From the NCBI RefSeq assembly GCF_010500955.1, contig NZ_QVMJ01000032.1, positions 1-64,000 of the forward strand: 64,000 nucleotides of DNA, read 5' to 3'. Within the stretch, counting starts at the first letter, position 1, and each line of letters begins with the position of its first letter. Both the position numbers and the translations under genes were made by a program. This document shows positions 24,704 to 32,762 of this stretch, one piece after another. The stretch comes from Bacteroides sp. 519 (GTDB lineage: Bacteria; Bacteroidota; Bacteroidia; Bacteroidales; Bacteroidaceae). The notes beneath the pieces are model-generated. The model was not told where the DNA came from. It made no database searches and saw only the letters and a list, made by a program, of their open reading frames with translations.

Positions 24704-25426
24704 ATGGCAAATGAATATTGTTTAGTACTGAGTGATGAGCTACAGGCCGAATATTATAAATTTGAAAGAGGGGAAACGTGTGATACTGAAATGGTTAAAA
24801 GACTTCTGCACTATTACAAAGCTCCTTTTCTTACCAATATAGCCCAGATAGAAAGAACCGGAGTGAAAATCGGGAAAACGCTTGAAGTAGCTCTTCGTAA
24901 AGCCGGATTTAAACAACAATCGCTGGAAGACTTAGCAAAGAAAACAGTTTATAAGGTTATACTGACTACAGGCAGTGACCAATTCCCCTATATCAATATA
25001 TATAACGATAAAATAGAGAATAATTTTTGTGGTTGTTTCTTTAGAAATGAATCGCGCTCAAAAGCTATTGATCATATTAAGGCTTTATGTGAGGATGCAT
25101 TAGAGATATGTATTTATGACAAATACTTCTCCCAGAAAAACGGAATGCAGAACCTGCGATTATTAAGCAGTTTACTACCCAACAAGAAACTGGAAATAGT
25201 GTGTGATAGTAGACATATTGAAGCCGATGATATAGTCTGGTTACAGAGGTATTGCAGCTATTGGGTTTTTAATAAACAAAGATTGGATTCGTATCACGAT
25301 CGCTACTTGGTAATCGATAAAAGAACAGAGGTTATCCTAACCAGCGGTTTTGACCATCTGGGTAGTACTACCAACGAATTTTCTTATATTGTCCGGCCTG
25401 TTTCGCAACAACGTTTCGCTATTTAG
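24704..25426 (+). CDS. PLD-like (HxR-D motif) protein, candidate effector nuclease
   Basis: This 240-aa protein has a helical N-terminal half (1-110) that I do not recognise. The C-terminal half (about 115-240) resembles phospholipase-D-superfamily or MIT-C-like folds: ALEICIYDKYF, LEIVCDSRH, then HDRYLVID (198-205) followed by LTSGFDHLG. H198, R200 and D205 give H-x-R-x4-D, a variant of the HKD motif H-x-K-x4-D. A single copy implies a dimer if it is catalytic. As the third gene of the DUF262/ATPase unit it would be the effector. It could equally be a non-catalytic PLD-fold scaffold, because Arg replaces Lys. Confidence 0.6.
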   Translation: MANEYCLVLSDELQAEYYKFERGETCDTEMVKRLLHYYKAPFLTNIAQIERTGVKIGKTLEVALRKAGFKQQSLEDLAKKTVYKVILTTGSDQFPYINIYNDKIENNFCGCFFRNESRSKAIDHIKALCEDALEICIYDKYFSQKNGMQNLRLLSSLLPNKKLEIVCDSRHIEADDIVWLQRYCSYWVFNKQRLDSYHDRYLVIDKRTEVILTSGFDHLGSTTNEFSYIVRPVSQQRFAI

Positions 25427-25550
25427 CTAGTAGTTAGTAGTTGATTGCAAATTATCATCAGGGCACCCACAGGGGATGCCTACATTGTATATCCATTCTT
25501 ACATTGTTTATAATCCGCGCTCTACGGGCTGTAAGCCCGGTTTAATTCAG

Positions 25551-25845
25551 CCCCAGGCATCGCCCAATGTCATCAAGTTAAGAAATCCCGAAGGGATTGA
25601 ATTTGAATAACCCCCAGTGAAGGGCGAAGCCCGACTGGGGGGATGCGTATCCCTATAACTCACAACGCCGAAGGTGTTGAACCCGCTATCGGGGTTCAGA
25701 CTGTGTATGTATTGACTTGCCCCCAGTTGGGCTTCGCCCTTCACTGGGGGTTATTCAAATTGAATTCCAAGGGATTCACCATGCGGATAGCATACAATGA
25801 ATCCCTTAACTTGATGACATTGGGCGATGCCGGCATCGCCTGGGG
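25551..25845. repeat. 295-bp palindromic element
   Basis: The left arm CCCCAGGCATCGCCCAATG...CAAGTTAAG is mirrored by CTTAACTTGATGACATTGGG...CGCCTGGGG. The inner arms are AACCCCCAGTGAAGGGCG and CGCCCTTCACTGGGGGTT. A half core CCATGCGGATAG lies in the right arm. Confidence 0.78.
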
Positions 25846-25919
25846 TAATGGGAAACACTGCCTCTGTGTTTTTACACCAAATATTCCCCTTTGTAGTCGA
25901 TTATCCACTAGGAAAACAC

Positions 25920-25958
25920 AATTGTCCACCTCATTATGCAATTGTCCACCTATATTTG
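25920..25958 (+). promoter_or_regulatory. PUL promoter with direct-repeat operator
   Basis: AATTGTCCACCT occurs twice, 20 nt apart (about 25920 and 25940), abutting the -7 element TATATTTG (25951-25958). Two direct repeats two helical turns apart just upstream of a -7 box look like an activator site, as for AraC-type or hybrid two-component regulators of PULs. Confidence 0.5.
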
Positions 25959-26010
25959 CGGTGTAGAATTTACACTTAATTTAATTACTAACCATAAACA
26001 ATCGAGTATT

Positions 26011-27837
26011 ATGAAGACAAGAAAGTGGCCATCACTTCTTCTTACGATGGCAATCTCAGTTTTCTTTTTCTCTTCCTGTAAAGACTGGGGGCAGATGGAC
26101 CCTCCAGCAGGGAATCAGGTTTATCCTAAATTGGAGAAAGTTGCCAATTACACGTTCGACGAGGAACTTGATCCAACAGTGATCCAATATTTTGCTTATA
26201 CAAATGGCGAAGCGCCGGATTTGTACAATGACAATGATCGTGGTAGTGTACTTTATTTAAATGAAGGATATGCCCGTATTTCTAATCCATTGAATAATGT
26301 GAAAGTGCAAAACGCTGTTTCACTTACTTTTTGGGTAAAGCAAGCTATCCAAACAGACGAAGAAACCAAAGAAGAATTACCTCAGGATTTGGAAGGGGCT
26401 CTCTTCTCTTTCCAAAATGAGAATGGTGCACAACGTATGTTTTTCACTGCTAACGGATGGCTTCGTTATGAAGGTTTAGATGGAACTTACGAAGATAATA
26501 ATCCGGAAATAGATAAAACCGGATTAATCACTGCCGGCGAATGGCACTTTGTAGCAATATCCGTAACCAACAACGGTTATTTTGTGTATGTTGACGGTTT
26601 GAAAAAGATTTATCGCAATGTAACTGATTTCGACTGCTCAAAAATTGTTCAGTTTATGGCTTCTGTACCTTATTTATATATAGGATATGGTTCGGATACT
26701 CAAACAAACGAGATGATGATTGATGATTTGATGATTTACAGGAATACGATTACAAAAAAAGAGTGGAGTCCTATAATATCAGAAGAAGGTGCATTCGAAT
26801 ACGTTGTGGGTGACCCTATCCTTACTGTAGGAGCAACAGACAATTCGTCAGCTTGGTGGACAACATTCTCTAACTATTTCAGAATACCTGCCGAAAGTAA
26901 AATGAATTTCAAATTCACCAACCACACCAACGGTGTTGGCAACTGGAATAACTGGAACTTCTGCCTCAGCACCGATGGTGAACGCGACGGAACCGGCTAT
27001 ACCGAATACTTTGTTATTCGTTCCGACCTCTACGGATGGGGTGATGCTTATGCAACAGGCACATGGACCAGCGAAGGATATGGCGATTGGGATGCTTTCC
27101 GTGTTGATATGGAAGGTGCAGAAGTAACTGTAACCATTGAACGCAGTGGCTCCAAAGTAACAGTAGATGCAGTAGCCAAAGCCCTCAACGGCAATGTATA
27201 TAGAGAAACATTCACTACTGTTTGCGGTGATGGTACACAAGTGGTACGAGGTTTCTTTATCATGGACAGTTCGCACATTGTATTCGACACTGCAGAAACA
27301 AGTGTACTCACCAACGTGCCGGTAACAAAAACCACTATCGGCGCCGAAGACTGTTCAGCTCCCTGGTGGACAGAATTCTCAGACTATTTCCAGATTCCTG
27401 CTGAACAGAACCTGCATCTCGAATTCGAGAATCACACCAACGGTGTTGGCAACTGGAATAACTGGAACCTCTGCCTCAGCACCGATGCCGAGCGCAACGT
27501 AGACGGCTATGCCGAATACTTTGTTATCCGTTCCGACCTCTACGGATGGGGTGATGCTTATGCAGCAGGCACATGGACCAGCGACGGATATGGCGATTGG
27601 GATGCTTTCCGTGTTGATATGGAAGGTGCACAAGTTACTATCGACATCTTGCGTAGTGGGGCTACAGTAACAGTCACTGCAATAGCTACCTCTAAAAACG
27701 GCAATGTGTATAAAGAAACCTTTGTGACAGAGTGTGGAGATGGAAATCAGATGGTACGGGTATTCCTTATCGTAGATGGAGCTTATCTCAATATAGATAG
27801 TTCTAAATGCTATCTGTACGCTCCGTTATTCAAGTAA
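26011..27837 (+). CDS. Surface glycan-binding lipoprotein: LamG-like domain plus two tandem modules
   Basis: This 608-aa protein starts at the ATG 26011, giving a lipoprotein signal (MKTRKWPSLLLTMAISVFFFSSC) with the lipid cysteine in SSC. Residues about 40-255 form a LamG/concanavalin-like lectin domain (LEKVANYTFDEELDP; GEWHFVAISVTNNGYFVYVDG). Two tandem copies of a 170-residue module follow, each with a WW(T)-FS-YF opening, HTNGVGNWNNW, EYFVIRSDLYGWGDAY, GDWDAFRVDMEGA and NGNVY. The modules are exactly 510 bp apart and nearly identical at the DNA level in their centres. Rich aromatic content suggests carbohydrate binding. It is the first PUL gene, before the SusC/SusD pairs; surface glycan capture is the inferred role. 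Confidence 0.8.
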   Translation: MKTRKWPSLLLTMAISVFFFSSCKDWGQMDPPAGNQVYPKLEKVANYTFDEELDPTVIQYFAYTNGEAPDLYNDNDRGSVLYLNEGYARISNPLNNVKVQNAVSLTFWVKQAIQTDEETKEELPQDLEGALFSFQNENGAQRMFFTANGWLRYEGLDGTYEDNNPEIDKTGLITAGEWHFVAISVTNNGYFVYVDGLKKIYRNVTDFDCSKIVQFMASVPYLYIGYGSDTQTNEMMIDDLMIYRNTITKKEWSPIISEEGAFEYVVGDPILTVGATDNSSAWWTTFSNYFRIPAESKMNFKFTNHTNGVGNWNNWNFCLSTDGERDGTGYTEYFVIRSDLYGWGDAYATGTWTSEGYGDWDAFRVDMEGAEVTVTIERSGSKVTVDAVAKALNGNVYRETFTTVCGDGTQVVRGFFIMDSSHIVFDTAETSVLTNVPVTKTTIGAEDCSAPWWTEFSDYFQIPAEQNLHLEFENHTNGVGNWNNWNLCLSTDAERNVDGYAEYFVIRSDLYGWGDAYAAGTWTSDGYGDWDAFRVDMEGAQVTIDILRSGATVTVTAIATSKNGNVYKETFVTECGDGNQMVRVFLIVDGAYLNIDSSKCYLYAPLFK

Positions 27838-27862
27838 TAACCTTTATAAAATTACTATAATT

Positions 27863-30800
27863 ATGGACAACAAAAAAATCACAATATCAGCAGCCCCGCG
27901 TTTAGCGGGTATGCTGCTGGCATTTGCCTTCTTGCTGGCTGGGCAAATAGTTTTTGCCCAAACCAAGAAAGTAACAGGTGTTGTAAAAGATAATACCGGC
28001 GAAACCATCATTGGAGCAAATGTAATAGAGAAAGGAACTGGTAATGGTACCATAACCGATTTTAATGGTAATTTTGAACTAACAGTAACTCAAAATGCTA
28101 TACTCGAAATAAGGTATGTGGGATACAAAACACAGGAAGTTGCAGTAGATGGAAAAACTTTCCTGAGCATTAGCATGAAAGACGACTCCGAAATGCTTGA
28201 TGAAGTAGTTGTGGTAGGCTACGGTGCACAAAAGAAAGAAAGTGTAGTAGGAGCCATCTCGCAAGTAAGCTCAAAAGAACTGCTCCAGTCGCCGGCTGCT
28301 AACGTGTCGCAAGCTATTGCCGGTAAAATACCGGGGGTTATTACATCGCAAACTTCGGGTGCTCCCGGTTCCGACGATACAAAGATTTATATCCGTGGTC
28401 GTGCCACATTTGCAGGCGATGCTCAACCACTTGTTTTAGTAGACGGTGTGGAACGTGAGTTTTCTCAAATTGCTCCCGACGATATTGAAACAATTTCGGT
28501 ACTGAAAGATGCATCGGCAACAGCTGTTTATGGTGTACGTGGTGCAAACGGTGTAATGTTGATTACAACCAAACGTGGTAAAGAACAAAAACCGGAAGTA
28601 AGCCTAACAGCAAACTGGCAAATACAAAGTCCAACCCGAACAGATACATACCTGAACTCGTATCAATCTGTTACTTTATTGGAAGAAGCTCTTGCCAACG
28701 ACGGACTGCCTTCTCAGTTCTCGGCCAATGATATAGAAATGTTCCGCAAATCATCTGCCGGCGAACTGACCGGATTAGATGCAATGTTATATCCTAATGT
28801 AAACTGGTACGACGAAATACTGAAGAAATCATCTCCTGCTCAGCGCTATAATATTAGTGTGCGTGGTGGTACCAAACGTATGCGTTATTATGCTTCGGGT
28901 GAGTTATACGACCAAAAAGGATTGATTAAGAATTTAAGCAATGATAAATATGGTAATTCGTCAAGCCCAAGTTTCCGTAGATACGCTTTCCGTGCTAACA
29001 TGGACTTATTCCTGACAAAAGACCTTACCTTCTCTGTTAACTTCGGTACTCGTTTCGAGGAACGTAGAGGCTCCAATACAGCAGAAAGTTCAAACTACAG
29101 TCAGATATTCTACGAAATGAATCACACTCCGGGATGGTTATTCCCTGTATCAACAGTAGTACAAAACGGCGAAAAACAGGAAACAATCTATGGAGGTAGC
29201 TCGCAATATCAAAATAATATTGTAGCAGCGTTAACAAAAGGTGGATATTACAAAGCTACAAATACCATTAACGAAACCAATTTTATTCTTGATTACAATA
29301 TGGATTGGTTAACCCAAGGATTAAGTGCAAAAGGTATGGTATCTTTCGACTACAACTCGTACGATAAAACCCTTTACAGCGCAAGTTTCGCAACATACGA
29401 ATTGAACGATCGCAATGACTATGGTAATATTGATGCTTATAACCGCTTCAACTCCGACGGTGAATTAACTGGTGGTAAAGACTCGTATACCATATATAAA
29501 CTTTATATGGAAGCGCAGATTAACTATGCACGCACCTTTGGTAAACACGATGTAACAGCCATGGTACTTTACAACCAGAATGATTATCGTTACAGAGCCG
29601 ATTTGGCAAAACGTTATCAAGGTTTGGTGGGTCGTGCTACTTATGGTTACGACGATCGTTACCTGGCCGAAGTAAACTTTGGTTATAACGGTTCGGAAAA
29701 CTTTATGCAAGGTAAGCGTTTTGGTTTCTTCCCAGCTTTCTCTCTGGGTTGGCGCATCAGCAACGAATCTTTCATGGAAAATACAAAAGATTGGTTGAAC
29801 AACCTCAAGCTTCGTGCATCTTACGGACAGGTAGGTAACGATGTTTATACAGTGAATGGAGTAGCTCAACGTTTCCTTTACGAAGAAAAATGGAGCCAGA
29901 TCAGCAATGATTATATGTTTGGCAAGGACGGTAAACCCGGTATCTACGAAACACAATACCCCAACTATGGTGTTACTTGGGAACGTGCACACAAATATAA
30001 TTTTGGTGTAGACTTTGGTTTGTGGAACGGATTATTGAATGGTAGCATCGACCTCTTCCACGAAAAGCGTAATGATATCCTGACCAATTACCTCACACGT
30101 CCGGAATGGGTAGGGGTAACTATGGCTGCCGGTAACCTGGGAGAAACAGTAAACAGTGGTCTTGAAATTGAATTAAAACACCATAATCGTATTGGTAAAG
30201 ACTTTTCGTACAACGTAGGTCTCACATTCTCTCATGCAAAAAATGAGATTAAGAACATGGACGAACCTGCTTTGAAAACCGGTTATCGCAAACGCGAAGG
30301 TCACCCTATTGGTCAATACTACGGACTGGTATGCGATGGCTTTGTAACCTCTGCCGATTTGGCCGATCCTAACTTCCCTACATCAACCTTTGGTAATGTA
30401 CAGGTAGGTGATTTGAAATACCGTGATATGAATAACGACGGTTTTATTGACGAACGCGATGAAACATTTATTGGTTACAGCGACGTACCCGAAAATACAT
30501 ACGCACTTACCCTAGGATGCAACTATAAAGGCATTGGTTTTAGTGTAATGTTCCAAGGTGTAGACCATGTAAGTAGATATTACGATGCTGAAGCTATGTT
30601 TGCGTTTGTTAATGGTGGTAAAGTAAAAGAACATCACTTGGATCGTTGGAATCCCACAAAATCGGAAGCCGAAAATATAGCAAACGCCAAGTACCCATTG
30701 TTGCACTATGATAGTTATGGCAACCACAACCAACGTGGAAACTCTTTCTTCCTGAAGAATGGTGCATTTATGCGTTTGAAGAATATTGAGTTGAGCTATA

Positions 30801-30976
30801 CATTGCCTACAGAATGGATAAAAGTGGTAGGAATGAGCGACTGCCGAATTTACGTAAACGGTAACAACCTCATCACTTGGGATCATCTGGGTGATTTGTG
30901 CGACCCCGAGAGCAACGGTTCCAACCGCTATCCGATTATGAAGACTGTGAACTTTGGTGTAAACATTAAATTCTGA
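27863..30976 (+). CDS. SusC-like TonB-dependent oligosaccharide transporter (first copy)
   Basis: This 1037-aa protein has a signal peptide ending VFAQ and an N-terminal carboxypeptidase-regulatory-like domain (KKVTGVVKDNTGETIIGANV...FNGNFELTV). The plug shows the SusC signatures DEVVVVGYG, QAIAGKIPGV, IRGRATFAG and DDIETISVLKDASATAVYG. The 22-stranded barrel ends in NRYPIMKTVNFGVNIKF. With the SusD-like protein encoded 6 nt downstream it forms the pedal-bin complex importing oligosaccharides across the outer membrane. The neighbouring GH43 suggests arabinan-type substrates; specificity is inferred. Confidence 0.95.
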   Translation: MDNKKITISAAPRLAGMLLAFAFLLAGQIVFAQTKKVTGVVKDNTGETIIGANVIEKGTGNGTITDFNGNFELTVTQNAILEIRYVGYKTQEVAVDGKTFLSISMKDDSEMLDEVVVVGYGAQKKESVVGAISQVSSKELLQSPAANVSQAIAGKIPGVITSQTSGAPGSDDTKIYIRGRATFAGDAQPLVLVDGVEREFSQIAPDDIETISVLKDASATAVYGVRGANGVMLITTKRGKEQKPEVSLTANWQIQSPTRTDTYLNSYQSVTLLEEALANDGLPSQFSANDIEMFRKSSAGELTGLDAMLYPNVNWYDEILKKSSPAQRYNISVRGGTKRMRYYASGELYDQKGLIKNLSNDKYGNSSSPSFRRYAFRANMDLFLTKDLTFSVNFGTRFEERRGSNTAESSNYSQIFYEMNHTPGWLFPVSTVVQNGEKQETIYGGSSQYQNNIVAALTKGGYYKATNTINETNFILDYNMDWLTQGLSAKGMVSFDYNSYDKTLYSASFATYELNDRNDYGNIDAYNRFNSDGELTGGKDSYTIYKLYMEAQINYARTFGKHDVTAMVLYNQNDYRYRADLAKRYQGLVGRATYGYDDRYLAEVNFGYNGSENFMQGKRFGFFPAFSLGWRISNESFMENTKDWLNNLKLRASYGQVGNDVYTVNGVAQRFLYEEKWSQISNDYMFGKDGKPGIYETQYPNYGVTWERAHKYNFGVDFGLWNGLLNGSIDLFHEKRNDILTNYLTRPEWVGVTMAAGNLGETVNSGLEIELKHHNRIGKDFSYNVGLTFSHAKNEIKNMDEPALKTGYRKREGHPIGQYYGLVCDGFVTSADLADPNFPTSTFGNVQVGDLKYRDMNNDGFIDERDETFIGYSDVPENTYALTLGCNYKGIGFSVMFQGVDHVSRYYDAEAMFAFVNGGKVKEHHLDRWNPTKSEAENIANAKYPLLHYDSYGNHNQRGNSFFLKNGAFMRLKNIELSYTLPTEWIKVVGMSDCRIYVNGNNLITWDHLGDLCDPESNGSNRYPIMKTVNFGVNIKF

Positions 30977-30982
30977 TAGAAG

Positions 30983-32740
30983 ATGAAAAAGACATTATTA
31001 TATAGCATTTTTGCTCTGAGCATTGCTTCGGCTACGCTAACTTCTTGCGAAGATATGTTTGGAGACTTCCTCGATAAGCAACCCAGCAATGAATTGACTG
31101 GCGAAGAGGTGTTCAGCGACTGGAACTTAATGCAACAGTTCCATATCGATACCTATAACTTTCTGCGTCATGGTGCCGGCCGTATTAATAGTTCGTGGTT
31201 AGATGCCGCAACCGATTTGGCAGAGAACAGTTCGGCAAACGGTGGAGTACGTACCACATTTAATATTGGCAACTATTATGGTGGCGGTGGTGCAAGCGAG
31301 TTAAGCGGAACCTGGGAGCACTACTACCGCGGTATTCGCAAATGTAACATGATAATTGCACGTATAGAGAGTGTACCTAAAAATCCGGATTTAACGGAAG
31401 AAACTTATCTTGTACACAAAGCCAATATAACCTCCGAAGCTCGTTTTCTGCGTGCCTGGTTCTATTGGGAACTCTTCTTGCGCTACGGTCCGATTCCGAT
31501 TGTAACAGAAGTGCTTGATCCAAACGGCGACTTGTTGAGTAACTATACTGAACGTCCCAGTATAAAGGAATATGTTGTTGATTTCATTCTTAAAGAGTTA
31601 AATGAATGCGAAGCCGGATTGATGAGTTATGCAGAAGCTACCGATGTTAGTCTTGCCGGACGTATTGGTCAACCCATGGCAAGTGCGCTTTATAGCCGCA
31701 TTATGCTTTACATGGCAAGTCCACGTTTCAGCAGCGAGGCAGGCATTACATGGCAACAAGCAGCCGATGCAACTAAAAAGTTCATTGATGCTCACGGTAG
31801 TAACTATGAACTGATGCAAGGAACCAATTCAAAATCCGCATTAACAAATGCTTGGTTAGTGGAACCCTATGATAAATCAGCTAACAAAGAAATCATTTTT
31901 TACCGCAATGATGGTACTATTTCATGGGGTAGTATTGCAAACGATACTCCGGTAGGCGAAGGTGGTAATGGTGGTCTTTGTCCATCGCAGAACCTGATTG
32001 ATATGTACGATATGATTGATGGTAGTTCACCTTTTCAGGGGTACGATGCAACAGGTGCTCCTATTTACAATGGCGTGAACCCAACTGTTAACACAACAAG
32101 TGGCTACAGTGATGCCAATATGTGGGCGAATCGTGACGGACGTTTGGCGGCATCTATACTTCATCATGGAACAACATGGAATAACAGTGTGATCAATGTA
32201 ATTAAAGGCCAACGCGATAATCCGGTAGGTAACGCCAATGCAACTCCTACTGGTTATTACGTACGCAAATATATTCCCGAAACAATTTTGAGTGCTAACC
32301 ATACAGGTAGTTCACGTCGCCTTTGGACTATTATTCGCTATGCAGAGATCTTATTGAACTATGCCGAGGCGTTGAACGAAGTACAAGGTCCATGTGAGGA
32401 AGTATATGGCCTGCTCGACCAGATTCGTCACCGTGCAGGTATCACAGGAAACGTTGCAGACCGTACCGATTTGAATACTAAAGAAAGCATGCGTAACTTT
32501 ATTCATAAGGAACGTACAATAGAATTGGCATTCGAAGAACATCGCGCATGGGATGTACGTCGTTGGAATGTAGCCGAAGAAGCATTAGGACGCGACATCA
32601 TTGGTATTGATGTAGCTGCCAATGGTACTATTACCCGCAAGGTAGCCCAGAACCGTGTATTCCAGAAGAAGATGTACCTTTATCCTATTCCTGAAGGAGA
32701 ATACTGGAAAACAGGAATTGAGAACAATCCAGAATGGTAA
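30983..32740 (+). CDS. SusD-like oligosaccharide-binding lipoprotein (first copy)
   Basis: This 585-aa protein has lipoprotein signal MKKTLLYSIFALSIASATLTSC and the SusD N-terminal motif FLDKQPSNELTGEEVFSDWN. A TPR-rich body follows (EARFLRAWFYWELFLRYGPIPI), then the C-terminal family block RYAEILLNYAEALNEVQG with IHKERTIELAFEEHRAWDVRRWN and a YLYPIPEGE tail. It caps the SusC-like barrel encoded immediately upstream and holds the glycan at the cell surface. Confidence 0.95.
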   Translation: MKKTLLYSIFALSIASATLTSCEDMFGDFLDKQPSNELTGEEVFSDWNLMQQFHIDTYNFLRHGAGRINSSWLDAATDLAENSSANGGVRTTFNIGNYYGGGGASELSGTWEHYYRGIRKCNMIIARIESVPKNPDLTEETYLVHKANITSEARFLRAWFYWELFLRYGPIPIVTEVLDPNGDLLSNYTERPSIKEYVVDFILKELNECEAGLMSYAEATDVSLAGRIGQPMASALYSRIMLYMASPRFSSEAGITWQQAADATKKFIDAHGSNYELMQGTNSKSALTNAWLVEPYDKSANKEIIFYRNDGTISWGSIANDTPVGEGGNGGLCPSQNLIDMYDMIDGSSPFQGYDATGAPIYNGVNPTVNTTSGYSDANMWANRDGRLAASILHHGTTWNNSVINVIKGQRDNPVGNANATPTGYYVRKYIPETILSANHTGSSRRLWTIIRYAEILLNYAEALNEVQGPCEEVYGLLDQIRHRAGITGNVADRTDLNTKESMRNFIHKERTIELAFEEHRAWDVRRWNVAEEALGRDIIGIDVAANGTITRKVAQNRVFQKKMYLYPIPEGEYWKTGIENNPEW

Positions 32741-32762
32741 TCCTTAAATCGTATAATAGAAT

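Larger units (their letters stand above)
25427..26010. other. Intergenic region: palindromes and PUL promoter
   Basis: No gene was seen. GGGCACCCACAGGGGATGCC (about 25461) is a fragment of the palindrome at 53590-53710. CTACGGGCTGTAAGCCCG (about 25522) matches the 6863 family. A 295-bp palindrome lies at 25551-25845. The PUL promoter and operator are at 25920-25958. Confidence 0.7.
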
